Shown: positions 1 through 11,100, counted from the stretch's first letter. The stretch: 64,000 nucleotides of DNA from Hypoxylon rubiginosum (GCA_902806565.1 CADCXA010000069.1:62001-126000); one strand, 5' to 3'. Notes: generated by a model not told the origin, from the letters alone. Translations and numbers: made by a program.

Positions 1-433
1 TCCTGGAGCTGTAAAGAAAACTAACCCTATAAACTTGCAGTTTCACCGTAACGCCCTCCTTACCAGCTCACCCTCTCTGATCAGAGAGGAAGACTATTAC
101 AATACTGGTGCCACTCTCTGTTTAATCGAAGACTTGTTACGTTAATAGCGTTGCCGCCTACAAGTCTAAGTTTGCATCCCGACAGACGATCTGATAAATT
201 TGTTACAAATTTGATTTCTCACAAAAGTCAACACTGGTATGCAATACCTACCCGGTCCACGATACCTGCCTGGTACTTAAAGTAGTATTCGAGGCAGCTA
301 CTCGCGATAAAAAACAAAGAGGTACTTGCTAGAAAGGTATTATCCTAGATCTGAAGCGGGATGATACCAGGAAAATACAGCAACTGCCACTACCTTACCT
401 TTTTTCTATTTATTACCAAGTGACCATCAGCTC
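1..433. other. gene-free left edge
   Basis: No open frame or RNA gene is recognisable here. The sequence is of mixed composition and runs into a pyrimidine-rich stretch just before the short tandem repeat at 434. Confidence 0.5.
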
Positions 434-490
434 TCTTTTCTTCCCACCTACACCTTTTCTTCCCACCTGCACCTTTTCTTCCCACCTACA
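434..490. repeat. 19-bp tandem repeat, 3 copies
   Basis: Three adjacent 19-bp units of the form CCTTTTCTTCCCACCTACA, differing at one or two positions, lie about 70 bp upstream of the first ATG of the low-complexity frame at 563. The pyrimidine-rich character resembles a fungal promoter or 5' UTR tract, but no function can be shown. Confidence 0.8.
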
Positions 491-562
491 CCCGTTCATC
501 ATCTGGCATGACATCGCTACCGACATTACTGTCACTTCGTACCATTGCTATTTCTATGCTCG

Positions 563-1453
563 ATGATGCCTTCGCCTAAGAAGAAGCAGATTCCCTACAG
601 ACTCCCACGCCAAGGTCAGCATCGTGAGCAACGACTCGCTGTCTTGAGCCGACCGGAGGGAAGCACCCTTATCCCAGCACCAGCATCTTCTGGACTGCCC
701 CCCAGACCGGCTGGTCCTATTCCCGCCTTGGCCCCCTCCCCTACTATTCCTCCCGCAGTAGCTAGTCTGCCTTCTCAGAATGATTTTCTCCCCGCCCGTG
801 CATATTCATGGTCTCATCCGACAGAGGGACAGCAGTCTCTAGGCGTTTTGGTGCCTTCTTCCACCTCTAGCCTACCTACTCGTCCGCCGACACCGGAGTC
901 CCTGATTTCGCCTTGGCGTACACTCCAGACTCGTCCTCACTTCGCGTCAGCGGCCGCGGCCGCGGTTACGTCTTCATCTGATTACTCTACGCGTCCTGCC
1001 CGGGCTTCTGCTGCTAGTGGTAATTCTTCTCATGAGAGATTACCACAGATACGCCGCCACCTAAACCCCCGCCGTGTCATTGGACGAGGTCGACAGCGAG
1101 AGTATCGACAGAGAGAGCATCTACAGAGAGATCATCTACAGCGAGAGCATCGACAGAGAGATCATCTACAGCGAGAGCATCGACAGAGAGAGCATCGACA
1201 GCGAGAGTATCGACAGCGAGAGCATCGACAGAGAGAGCATCGACAGAGAGAGCATCTACAGAGAGAGCATCTACAGAGAGATCATCTACAGCGAGAGCAT
1301 CGACAGAGAGAGCATCGACAGAGAGAGCATCGACAGCGAGAGTATCGACAGAGAGAGCATCGACAGCGAGAGCATCGACAGCGAGAGCATCGACAGCGAG
1401 AGCATCGACAGCGAGAGCATCGACAGCGGGAGTATCGACAGCGAGAGTATTGA
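563..1453 (+). CDS. doubtful low-complexity protein ending in QREHR repeats
   Basis: An open frame of 296 codons from the first ATG. The N-terminal ~170 residues are Pro/Ser/Ala-rich and basic without a recognised domain. The C-terminal ~120 residues are about 24 tandem copies of the pentapeptide QREHR/QREYR, encoded by the 15-bp minisatellite at 1091-1450. Because the unit is a multiple of three, the array is open in more than one frame. A second + strand frame (SESID repeats) runs through it to 1529, so openness is weak evidence of coding. The composition of the non-repeat part is compatible with coding, and a pyrimidine tract ending in TTGCAG at 1660 might be an acceptor of a downstream exon. 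No homologue is recognised, and this could be a spurious frame. Confidence 0.3.
   Translation: MMPSPKKKQIPYRLPRQGQHREQRLAVLSRPEGSTLIPAPASSGLPPRPAGPIPALAPSPTIPPAVASLPSQNDFLPARAYSWSHPTEGQQSLGVLVPSSTSSLPTRPPTPESLISPWRTLQTRPHFASAAAAAVTSSSDYSTRPARASAASGNSSHERLPQIRRHLNPRRVIGRGRQREYRQREHLQRDHLQREHRQRDHLQREHRQREHRQREYRQREHRQREHRQREHLQREHLQRDHLQREHRQREHRQREHRQREYRQREHRQREHRQREHRQREHRQREHRQREYRQREY
1091..1450. repeat. 15-bp minisatellite, 24 copies
   Basis: Twenty-four head-to-tail copies of a 15-bp unit (CGACAGCGAGAGCAT type) occupy exactly 360 bp. Variants alternate at a few fixed positions (CGACAG/CTACAG, CGAGAG/AGAGAG/AGAGAT, CAT/TAT), and blocks of variants recur in the same order, which suggests expansion by unequal exchange. 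The array lacks stops in several frames and encodes QREHR in one frame and SESID in another. Confidence 0.95.
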
Positions 1454-1529
1454 CATTGCCGCCACAATAACCCTACCGACTCTTCGATGGATGCCCTCTC
1501 CAACGCTACTCTGGATGGGGGTGGGTTGA

Positions 1530-2961
1530 CAGACACCAAGATGAACGCCCCAAACACAGAGTCCGAACTTCGCTGAGTCCAAGACAAGGCATAAGCAAAC
1601 CGCCACTGCTGTGTATACCTTGCATTGTGAGTTTACCCTTTTTTCTTTTTTTTTTTGCAGCTCATTCCTTCGTCATCTCATACTTCTCATCCTGTCCCCC
1701 TATCACGACACAAGCCAAAAGGCGCGGAAACAACGACGTTGTTGCTCAAGGAGCCATCAACGTAACGGCGAAAAGCTAGGTGTCTAACCAGCCCCCCTGT
1801 CCTCTACATCCAGACCCTTCAAACGGCCATAGTGGCCAGCAACTTCAATACCCCCTAGCCGTAAAGCAAACGCTGCTGTGGGCGTGAGTAACAACTACGG
1901 CACCGGGGAAATTCGCGGTTCCATCCCCATCCTGTATCCTCACCAGCACGCTCAGCACGCTCCCAATATCGAGTCTAACACTACTTCCTTCCCCGGCCAA
2001 CACTGTCAACTCCCACTCAAAGGGTCAGAGGACGAAGGGTTGAACCCTAGCACCCCTTCATCAATCTAACGATTACTATGTTCAAATACCCGCGATATAT
2101 CTTTGCAGCACTATATATGGCAGGGCTTAGGCAGAATTGCTAACACAAATATCTAGTTACGCCAGAATCGACCCGCGAGCCTTTTCCTTCGAGCCACCTG
2201 AAGCATGGACCAGATTTCGGTCATCGGGACCTATATTCGAGGGACGGGGTTGGAGGGATCATGAGGAATTACGAGGATGGTTCTGCTGGAACCAATTTCG
2301 GGTTGAGGCATGGCATGGTTCTATAATCGCGAAGCATTATTCGAAAAAAAAGAAAGAAAAAAAAAACCAGGGAGAGGAGGACACCACGATATTGCGAATG
2401 AATTTTCTTTTTCTCCTTTTCGTCCTTTGCTCTTGTCTCAAAATACCACGTTCGGAGGACATTACAGCAATGCTGATATTTCCCGAGATAGAAATAAACT
2501 TTCATCATAGTGGTATCTCCAGAGAGCCTCGGACACTGCGCTTTATTAATTGAAGAAATAAGCACGACTAAGGATATGATCTAAAGTACTTCCTCTTCTA
2601 TAGGCCCACCCATTAGTCGCCTTTCGAAATGGGCCTCAAATGGTTGGGTGGCCTTCTTGGCCATTAGAACTTTACAATTTAATACTGTCAATCAGATCTT
2701 TCCCTTATTAGTCTTGCCCATTCTTTAATTAGCCAGAGGTAGTGCTAGTAAGTGTCTACGAATCACGATCTATCGGGTTCACTTCCTAGCGTGCACCTGT
2801 CACGTAAACTAGACCGAAAGATCGAAATACGGTGATAACTTGGCCTGATGGAATGAACAATACAATACGTCTCTCCTCATATATCACCTGTAGATAGGCC
2901 GTTGGTGAGCCGTACAAGAAACATAAAAATGTGGAAAAAGGTTTGTTTGCAAAAATTGAAA
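1530..2961. other. intergenic region without a supported gene
   Basis: Contains GTGAGT at 1627 followed by a long T tract and TTGCAG ending at 1660. This intron-like pair is only 34 bp apart, which is short for a real intron. Open frames at 1878-2069 and 2137-2553 show no family resemblance and include an A-rich run near 2345-2372. Nothing else is recognised. Confidence 0.5.
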
Positions 2962-3047
2962 TGCCCCCACACCGGATTGAACGATGGACCTCGTCATATC
3001 GCATTGCGCTGTACGAGTGACGCGCTCTACCACTGAGCTATAAGGGC
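2962..3047 (-). tRNA. tRNA-Thr(CGU) with 14-nt intron
   Basis: Read on the minus strand it folds as a full cloverleaf. The acceptor stem is GCCCTTA/TGGGGGC (two G-U pairs). The D arm is GCTC...GAGC, and the anticodon stem is CGTCA/TGACG. The T arm is CATCG-TTCAATC-CGGTG, with discriminator A at 2962. The loop is C-T-C-G-T-A, giving anticodon CGT (Thr, ACG codons; bases 3013-3015). A 14-nt intron (CAGCGCAATGCGAT) sits at the canonical position one base 3' of the anticodon. The mature body is 72 nt before CCA addition. It is one of two intron-bearing tRNA-Thr genes in the window. Confidence 0.93.
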
Positions 3048-3156
3048 TGGCTTCTAATGCTCGCAGTCGTTCCTGACTGGATTAGTGTTTCTCCGCATAT
3101 AGTACACTATATATACCCATACAATGGACTACCCCGCAACCCCAAATTTGATGCCC

Positions 3157-4331
3157 TTACATCTCTATAAGAATCTTCATGTGCTTGTCTTTTTCATGCA
3201 TAAGGGCATAAAACCCGTCTTCAACTACCCGATCCATAGTGGTCTTGCGGGTTATCATTTCTCTCACATCCAGCAATCCGTTCCCCAGTGCTTCGATCAC
3301 GTTCCTAAAATCCGCAGCGCTGTAGCTGATCGCTATCCGAGTCAGCGTCAGCAGAATTCCGATACATGCGTAGTTGGCCAACTTACATGTGCAGAATCTC
3401 TTTTCACCGAACATCAAATTGTTGAATTGAAACGGCACCTCCTTCTCCCAAAATGCCACATTGACGACCAACCCTCTGTAGCGTATGGCCAGACAGGCCG
3501 ACTTCATGCTAGCAGCGGCGCCCGCGCAATCAAACGCCGTCTCGGGTCCCTGGCCGTCGCATAATTCTTTGCATTTCGCGACCACGTCTTGCTCCTGCGG
3601 GTCAATGACCGCAGTCGCGCCAAATCGCGTTGCGAATTTCTTCCGCTCCGGGACTATCTCGACCACGATGATTTCTTTCGCTTGCCGAGCCTTGAGACAC
3701 TGTATTATGGCTAATCCGACCGGACCAGCGCCCATAACGAGCGCGCTGCCGCCCGGTTTGATGCCTGTCTGATCCACGGCGTGCCACGCGACAGCTAGCG
3801 GTTCTACCATTGCTATAATGAACTAGATCAGATCTCTTCGTGATATCGCCGTATATCTAGCTACTTACCACCAATGTCGGAGGGAACGTTATCGGGAAGT
3901 TTGAACGCGAACTTGGCATCCACAGAGACAAAATCTGACATTCCACCACCCCAGCCCGTCAATCCCACGAAGCCGAGACTATTGCAGCAGTTCGTGTATC
4001 CCTCCTTGCACGGGGGACACCCGTTGCAGCATATGGTGGGCTGGACAGCCACTCGGTCCCCGACCCGTAGCTCGCCCTGCACTTCCGACCCGACTTCAAC
4101 GACGTCGCCGGAGAATTCGTGACCGAAGGTGACCGGCCATGTCTCCCCCGTCACGGGATGGGGCGTGTCTTTGAACGGGATGACGGTAGGTAGTAAGTAC
4201 GCATGCAAATCAGAGCCGCATATGCCACAAAACGACGGTCTGACCTTGACTCGGTGAGGAAGGCATTTGGGCTCTGGAACGTCATGTTCCAAGCGCAAAT
4301 CGTGGGGTCCGTAATAGCGAAGTGCACGCAT
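3157..4331 (-). CDS. zinc-dependent alcohol dehydrogenase, (R,R)-butanediol dehydrogenase type
   Basis: Three exons on the minus strand: 4331-3869, 3812-3387 and 3332-3157, joined by introns of 56 and 54 bp with GTAAGT donors. The product is 354 aa. Residues near the N-terminus carry the catalytic zinc site CGICGSDLHAYL and GHEFSGDVVEVG. The structural-zinc loop has four clustered cysteines (CNGCPPCKEGYTNCCN), followed by the NAD-binding motif VMGAGPVGLAIIQCLKA. Splicing restores the family strings IGG-AMVEPLAVAWHAV and FCT-SISYSAADF, which supports both junctions. The family oxidises secondary alcohols or 2,3-butanediol/acetoin with NAD; the substrate cannot be told from sequence. The start is the ATG at 4331, since the longer frame would begin with GTG. 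It is probably cytosolic. Confidence 0.9.
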
Positions 4332-5148
4332 AGCTAATGCAACCACAGTTCAAGGCTCTTGAAAAAGGTACTATCCTAGACTCGGTTCCTCTACCGCTTG
4401 TGATAAAGCTCGTTAATTATATATCTGATGCACGTCAAGGAGGTATTTAAACTACCCCCGCGTTTAATATCACAGCTTTCACTGACGATATTGGCTAGGA
4501 TGCCATTGGGTATAGAATCCTTTTCTAAATGGCTAGAAGTACGGTCCTGGTTCGCTGGTTCAAGCCTGTCGCCCAGTTTGGCTCCTTATTCGTAAGTACA
4601 TCCAATGATGCTCGATATGCGCCCAAGATCAACACCATGAACGTACCACCAGGGCCTGCGGGAAGCCGAACTACTTTCGTCATATGGCCTCAGCACGTCC
4701 AAGAGTCCTATCTTCTTCCAATCAAGATCAAAATACCCCTTGTCAAAGATTACCTGGGCGTTCCAAACAAGGTATGGCGCCCAATTTATAGGTAGCGGCG
4801 AGCATGGATGCTTGATTAGCGTGTCTCCTCGTTTGCATTGAACGGGGTCAATAGTATTCTATAACGTCACGAGATGAATCTCAAGCTCAGAAGATATGCT
4901 AACCTAGTGCTCGAAATATTTGAAGCTATTCTGACTTCTTGCGCAGTCGGGAGCAGCAAATTGTCGAAGCTCGCTAGCTTCGTCATATTATGGCAAAGTC
5001 ATAAAAAGATAAAATAAAAGCTATTGTTGATGTACTTTAGATTACAAAATCTCTATCCCGATGTATGTTACTCCAGCCTTAATGCATGCTAATAAAAACC
5101 AGCCTCATAGTTCCTCCGTATAAATACCCATATACCCGAGGACGAGTA
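4332..5148. other. intergenic region
   Basis: Lies between the dehydrogenase promoter side and the 3' end of the sulfotransferase-like gene. A short + frame at 4529-4795 has no recognised similarity. AT-rich stretches near 4980-5060 look like ordinary spacer. Confidence 0.45.
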
Positions 5149-6090
5149 TCACCACAAGGCAGCTAGACGCCGATGCTGAAGCGTGACGCCGACGATGATT
5201 GCCAGTAAAACACCGTACCGAACGATGGTCCATGCTATTCTCTTTAGTTTCTCCCTATGGATCTGGTCGTACATGGTCCCGAACGCCTTTGCATCGTTAC
5301 GACGCGGGAACGGGACGTCCTCGGGCACCTCCTTCCCTAGAAACCCACATAGCGGCTTCCAGCCGTCTCCTAAATCTCAGGTTAATAACGGTCGAGATGT
5401 AATGCTTTAGCTCCTTCGGCTAGGTATTTGGTGCTCACCTAGCTTGTAGTGCAAAAGCCGCTCTGGAGGGACCGCCTCCCGTATCTCTCTCATGTGCTGC
5501 ACATACACGGCCCTCAAATTAGCCCTCAGCTCGTCGGGTCCTGCAGCGCCGAAGCGGCCCAAGAAGGTCTGCCGGATGCCGTTCATCAGGGGTTGCTTCA
5601 CGCCCGCCAGCCAAAACAGCCACCTGACGAGCAGCTCCACGGGCGTGCGGCGCGGCCAGAACCGGTCGATGATGACCTCGTTGACGCTGCGCTCCCAGTC
5701 GTCGATGTTGCGATGAACCAAGATGACTTTCGCCTCAGGGTACGCGGCGATGAGCGGCAGCGCGAACATGCAGCCGTAGTCGGTGACTGCGTCGAACGAC
5801 CCCAACACCTCGTCCCACTCGGCGCGCGTAAAGGGCTGGAGCCGCGGTTCCTTGGGCGACGACAAGGACGGGAAGTGCGCCTTGGCCGCGCGCCCGACCC
5901 AGTCGACGTCCCAACCCTCCAGGATCATCTCGGTGCCGTGGTGAACGCGGTGGAAGCCGAGGATCCGCAGCGCCTCGGCCATGGACGAGCTGCCGGTCCG
6001 CGGGAGGCCCAGAGACAGGATTCGCAGCGGGCCACCACCACCGCCTGAGATCGGTACCTCCGCTGGCACCGGGGTGGGATACTTGCTCAT
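5149..6090 (-). CDS. P-loop sulfotransferase-family protein with C-terminal membrane anchor
   Basis: Two exons, 6090-5439 and 5369-5149, with a 69-bp intron (GTGAGC donor, TTAACCTGAG branch region, TTTAG acceptor); product 290 aa. The N-terminus has the PAPS 5'-phosphosulfate loop-like motif LGLPRTGSSSMAEALRILGF. The middle has VILVHRNIDDWERSVNEVI, matching the 3'-phosphate-binding region of the fungal Sulfotransfer_4 family, often mislabelled in databases as NAD-dependent epimerase. Splicing gives HYKLG-DGWKPLCGFLGKEVP, the conserved end of the domain. The tail has a hydrophobic helix (AWTIVRYGVLLAIIVGVTL), so the protein is probably membrane-tethered with the catalytic domain facing the cytosol. 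The acceptor substrate is unknown. The ATG at 6090 is the first start. Confidence 0.88.
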
Positions 6091-7133
6091 GTTTGTGAGA
6101 AGGCCCGAGACGTCTCTCTTCTAAAGCAAAGAGAGAAAAAAGGATACAAGCAAGTTTCCAAGCCTCGAATACCGGCGAAGGGGACGCGTCGGGAAAGTTG
6201 AGAAACTGCCACACTCTGCTTCAAGCAAGGAGGTAGGATATTTCAACTAGCGCGTCTCGGTGCGAAAATATGTGAAGGGGGTTTTAAAAAGGTCTCAAAC
6301 GTACCTAACCTATCGTAGATAGAGGGTACGAGCCGGGAAGGTGCGACAATGGCAAATAGGGGGCATTCAGCTTTCGCACCCCCATCCAAGTTTTTTCTAT
6401 CGCGTCCCGCGCCGCCAGGAACTATTGAAACGGATGCGCTTGTGCGACCGAGGATCAGACGATCTCATGCAGACGTTGAAATACGCGAAACCGGGTACAA
6501 CGGGAGTGGCGTCTAAGAGAAGTATTGGCCCGTTTTTGCCCGTCCGTTATCTAAGACATTGGGAACCAGGTATTGGACTGAGACATGAGGCTTGAAGCCA
6601 CGATCTCGACCTCGGCGGTACCGACCACCTGCCTAGACGAGCATGGCTATAAAACCATCTTGTCCTCCTCAGGCCATATCGACTGTACGCTCTGATTCTC
6701 CGGGTGTGGCGTAGTACCTTAAGGGGTAGCTACGTACCTGATACTCTAAATCCCGCTCCGTATGATAATGTCCCTGAATGGGATAAGTATCGACACGATG
6801 TATCACGAAAACGGGCGTGTAAGGAAAGTGCATATTTTCCGTCCGCTTTTTAGCGCATTTAGGATAAATAGAACATGAATTTCGGCTAGCTGCTCCTTAA
6901 CCTATCTTACAGTATCTCCATACCCGAAGCCCAACGAGAGCCGCCTTCCTTCCTTCCCCCCTTCCCCCCTTCCCCCTCGCCCAAAACATTAAAGCATCCA
7001 AAGAGCACGACGTATCCTACGATAACTAGTCGTCTTATTAATTTTCTAATACCAACTTCATCCTGTAATATGTTTGTTTACAGTTCACGGTTCACACACC
7101 AACTGTCCAAAGATTTGAAGCCACACTCCAATC
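6091..7133. other. intergenic region
   Basis: No supported gene. Contains a C/T-rich tract (TTCCTTCCCCCCTTCCCCCC type, 6945-6980) that could be a microsatellite-like spacer. The stretch near 6595-6655 superficially resembles a tRNA but does not fold. Confidence 0.45.
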
Positions 7134-9372
7134 CTAGCGGCAGAAGGGAGCGCGCGGAGGGAACTGCGTGACCGTGCTGGTCACGACCTGCGTGCTCGTC
7201 TCCGTCGTCCGCGAGCTCACCGTCGGCCCCGGCACGGAACTCGTAACCGCGGGCCCGGTGATCGTGAGCGTCACGCGGTTCACCAGCGTAAGCGCCACCA
7301 GCGTGGTCTGGGTCGAGGACGTCGTCGATACCGTCGAGGTCGTAGTCCCGCCGGTCGTGGTCGTGGTCGTGTCGACGGTCGTGGTGCTCGTCGCGGTCGC
7401 CGTGGGCGCCGTTATGGTGACGGTCGTGAACGCCGTGCGGGTCCTGGTGGTGGTGACGGTTACCCGCGACTGGCGTATGTTGGACGTCGTCGTGACGGTG
7501 CTCGTCGGGCCGCCGGTAAATACGGTCGTCGTGGAGGGCACGAGGGTCGTCGTGCCGGCCACGGTGCTGGTCTCTGTCTGCGTCGACACGGACGTGGTGC
7601 TGCCCACGCTGACCGTCACGACGACGGTGGGCGAGAAGACGGTGGGCGTGGCCCGGGCTTGGATCGCGGCGTCGGTCCGCTTCCAGCCTCTCCAGCCGCC
7701 GAATCCTCTGGGTGTGCATCCCAAGGTGGTCGTCGTTACTACTGTCCTCCTTACTATGATCAAGACCACGACCGTCCTGGTCACGGGTCTGCCGGTCGTG
7801 ATTGTCGTGGGACCGGCAAGTGTCGACGTCGCGACTGTTCTGGTCCTAGTAACTGGATCTGGTGTAATGGTGCCGGTAATCGTGATGGTTAACGTGGCGA
7901 ATACCGTGAAACCAGGACGCGTAGAAGTCATAGTCCTGCCGCCGGTAGTCTGTGTCACAATCTGGGTTGTAGTCTGCGAGGCAACGGTGCTCGTCACCGT
8001 CTGCGTCGTTGTCACCGTCGTAGTTTGAGTCCTCGTGCTGAGGGGGTCGGGCGAGACAGTGACGGTAGTAGTCGTAGTCGTCGCGGAAGTGCCAGACGCG
8101 GTGGTTACAATCGGATCAGGGGTAACAGTATCAGAATCGACAGTAATAGTTGAAGTCGAGGTCTGCGTTACTACATTAGAGGCAATAGTAGTCGTCGTAG
8201 TAGTGGGTTGCGTAGTAGCAGCACACGTATAAGATACACTGCTCTGCGTTGCGGTTGCCCCTGCGTCGTCGGTTGCGCTGATTGCCAACAGTACTTGCGC
8301 GTCGATCCACGACAGATCCACGGTTGCGTACGCCGGGAACGAGTCAGCAAAAACCCGGGCGATGGTGAAAGGAGCTAGCTGCGACGAGTCTAGGAGGTGA
8401 TCGTAATCGCTTCTGGCGCAAATGTTTAACAAGTAGCTTCCGGGGCCCCTGGTGTTGAACTCTGCAAAGAAGTTGCCGATAGACGTGGATGGATAGTTAT
8501 ATATACCCTGGGGGATAATCAAATCGGACATAAAAGTATTCAACCAGATTCCTTGAGCGTAGTTCCCATTTGGGGCTGCAAGATAGACGCTTAGGCTTGC
8601 GCGCTCTCTCAGAAGCCTTGCCTGCGTAATCTTCTGAGTGATCGTGCAGCCATCGAAGACGACTGTAGAGTTCGTGGTACTGAGCCCCTTGTTAAACAGT
8701 ATAATTCCATTGGTGTCAGCCGTTGCGGTGATGGTAGTGTTGAAGACGTAAAGGCCGAGATACCCGGAAAAGACCTGTGTGACAGCTTCGACGTAGGAGT
8801 TTGCTATCAAAGTAATGCCCAGAGTCGAGTAGAAAGCCTGGTTTCCGGCGCTGATTATCTGACAGCCGTAAAAGGCGTTCTTAGTACCTCGCAGGGAAAC
8901 CGCCCAGGCGGTAGTCGAGGTACTGAGAGACACAAAGTTGATGTTTCTCCAGGTGATGCCTTCAACATTGTTGGTGTTGATCGACAGGGGTACACCGCCA
9001 CTGGTGATGATGACCTGGTTTTGGGTGTAGTCGTTGGGAAAGGATGTATCTCCCACAATAGTAACGGCAGGTGATCTATTGATCACAATTGTCTCGTTAT
9101 ATGTTCCAGCCTTCACAGATACTGTAGCAATAGAATTTTGCTGGGCGTAAGTTATTGCGCCATCAATACTGGTAAACTGGCCAGTACCATCCAGGCTCAC
9201 TACAACGGTTGACGCAGCTTCACATCATCTGAGGTTAGCATCTACGGAGAGATGGATTTCGGGTATATAATTTACCAGCTCTGCTTGCGATAGTTGCATC
9301 GGGACCAAACGCCAGTGAAGCAGCATAGCCCAAGAGGTTTCCTACTCCAAATACTAGCCCAAATGCGCGCAT
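7134..9372 (-). CDS. secreted pectinesterase-fold (CE8-like) protein with Thr/Val-rich tail; catalytic residues replaced
   Basis: Exon 1 9372-9276 encodes a secretion signal (MRAFGLVFGVGNLLGYAASL). A 58-bp intron with a GCTAAC branch site leads to exon 2, 9217-7134. The product is 726 aa. Residues ~35-365 match the pectin methylesterase beta-helix: VVVSLDGTGQFTSIDGAI, AGTYNETIVI, GITWRNINF, and FFAEFNTRGPG near its end. The active-site motifs are altered. GxQDTL reads GNQAFYS (Asp to Ala160). The second Asp of DFIFG reads Thr (179). The GRPW Arg and Trp read Ala247 and Asn249. The spacing between these positions matches real CE8 enzymes. Residues ~370-726 are Thr/Val/Ser-rich, probably O-glycosylated and wall-associated. 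No GPI-type hydrophobic tail is seen. It is likely a non-catalytic pectin-binding or wall protein. Confidence 0.85.
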
Positions 9373-10279
9373 CTTAGTGATTTCTGTGTGAGAGTCTCAG
9401 AATTATTCGTACTATCATACAACATAACGGAAGGGTGTGGGAGGCTTTATAGACGGTGTGTCATCGTAGCCCCTTTTCCATTCATAATGACTTAATCAAA
9501 ACGAAGTCAACTTTTGAGAATCGAGCAGAGTCGATCGATGACTGTAAACACGCAGGATACATTCTTCCGTCTAGATAGGTATCCATCTACGGCTGTACTG
9601 AGTCGTGTCTGCTCTCTGGATACTAGTCATGTCCCTTGGTCAGTACGTCAATGCCGGCTATTTCGCTGAATGCCAAGCCGCCCGTCTCAATTCTCGACCA
9701 AGTGCTTGAATAACATCATCAGAGCTACGCGCAAATTGGGATTCTAGTTTCGTATCCTTTGATCAATATCAACGTAGATATCTACCTAGCAGCCTCCCTC
9801 GCTCTAGGTAGTCCGCAATCCACTATTAGAATTGGGGTTTAGGGGGAATAGAAATGAACCAAAGAATCCCACCCTGCATACCGGCATAGTAGTGGTGACA
9901 TGGTGCATCCAATAGTTGATTGTATCTTTGAAAATACCTGATAGAATATTGGAATTTCATTACCTTGAGTAAGATACTGGCTCCCTCTAACAGCAGAAGG
10001 ACCCGGCAGTTTGGATATTGAGCCCCTTGATAGCTCTATCCGTTTCTACACTAACACGGGCGATTCGCTTCTATCGAGTATCACGACGAGACTAGATCGG
10101 TGAGTAGTCTATCCAAGCGTATTCGACGTGCTAATGCTAACCCTATCCAAATACGCTAGTACCGTCGAGTACCTAACAGTCTAAAATAGTACACAAAACA
10201 GTAGTACAAATAAGCGTCTAGGTTTTGAAGACAAGTTTTCGTGCTCTAGAGCTAGGTGACGCATTGTCGTCACTACCGG
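9373..10279. other. intergenic region
   Basis: No gene or clear repeat found. Likely promoter of the CE8-like gene nearest 9373, then spacer of mixed composition up to the pseudogene. Confidence 0.45.
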
Positions 10280-11100
10280 CTACACTAATTTGCCGGCGAC
10301 AACACGATGGGGCTTCTAGCCATGCTTCATGGCGGCGTCTATCGTATCCGTGGACTCGAGCTCATTGGACAGGTAGTAGAACCGCATGTTGTACCACAAG
10401 ATGTCGCCGTCGTACTGCTTTTCCAGCTCCTTGTAGCTGAACTGGCTCATACTGCTGCCGCCCGACATGGCCGTCGACACAGGCACAAGCGTGATGATGA
10501 AGTCCTTGCTAAAGTCTTCGCGCAGGTGCTAGGCAAGAAGGTCCACGGGCTCCAGCGCGATAGGGTTAGGTCGCTGCTCGCTGAAGACATCGATATCCAA
10601 GTCAATGCTGTCAAACTTGTATTTTCTCAGGATGCCATGCAGGGTCTCATAGTACGCTTCGAAGGTTGAGTAGGTTGTCATTAAAGTAGGTAAAGCCATC
10701 TCTCAGCCCCATCGAGATAATGACGCCCACCTCATGGACGGTCTTCATCTCGGCGAACGTCCAGGCGTGCTTGGGGAGGCCGGGGTCCACATTGGTGCCG
10801 TTGTCCAAGATGGTTATGGTCTTGTTGGTCTGCATGGTCCAAGCTGCGTAGATGACATCGGTGGCATACACCGGACGTGTAGAGTTGACAATGTCAGAAA
10901 TGTGGACTTTGGAGAGCTAGCTTGGGGGGTAGAGAGTACCGGAGTACTGGAAGATGCGCTTCGAGTTCGGGCCGCCAGTGGGTGTCGAATTTGTGCGTGA
11001 TGGCGGTCGCTGCGGTTGTTAAAGGTGCGATGACCGCGAGGAAGGCTAGTAGGTCGGCAAGCCACGAAGAATGCGGTGAAGGTGGTTTCGTCATTTTCAT
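10280..11100 (-). pseudogene. GH18 chitinase-like pseudogene
   Basis: On the minus strand a secretion signal-like start at 11100 (LADLLAFLAVIAPLTTAATA) is followed by frame-shifted pieces that together resemble fungal GH18 glycosidases. VYATDVIYAAW and VHEVGVIISMGL lie in one frame. FEAYYETLHGILRKYKFDSI and DLDIDVFSEQ lie in another, then HLREDFSKDFIITLVPVSTA. The family motif DGxDxDxE reads DSIDLDID, so the catalytic Glu would be Asp. Breaks seen: a frame change near 10910, a frame change near 10665, an in-frame TAG at 10531-10529 (CAG expected, a C-to-T change at CpA) and another TAG at 10318-10316. The C-terminal part of the domain is missing. The gene is probably dead; sequencing error cannot be excluded for the indels, but is unlikely for four lesions. 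Confidence 0.7.

Noticed and set aside
1091..1450. CRISPR-like array
   Set aside because: Repeats are contiguous with no unique spacers and the genome is fungal.
1282..1606. Minus-strand Cys- and Leu/Ser-rich frames across the 15-bp minisatellite
   Set aside because: They are by-products of a stop-free repeat whose unit is a multiple of three.
6590..6660. tRNA-like stretch (CACGATCTCGACCTC ... GCATGGCTATA)
   Set aside because: No acceptor or T stem could be paired on either strand.
7168..8028. Long + strand frame (286 codons) opposite the Thr-rich tail of the CE8-like gene
   Set aside because: It is the complement of the ACN-rich (Thr) codons and yields only Val-rich low complexity; the minus-strand gene explains it.
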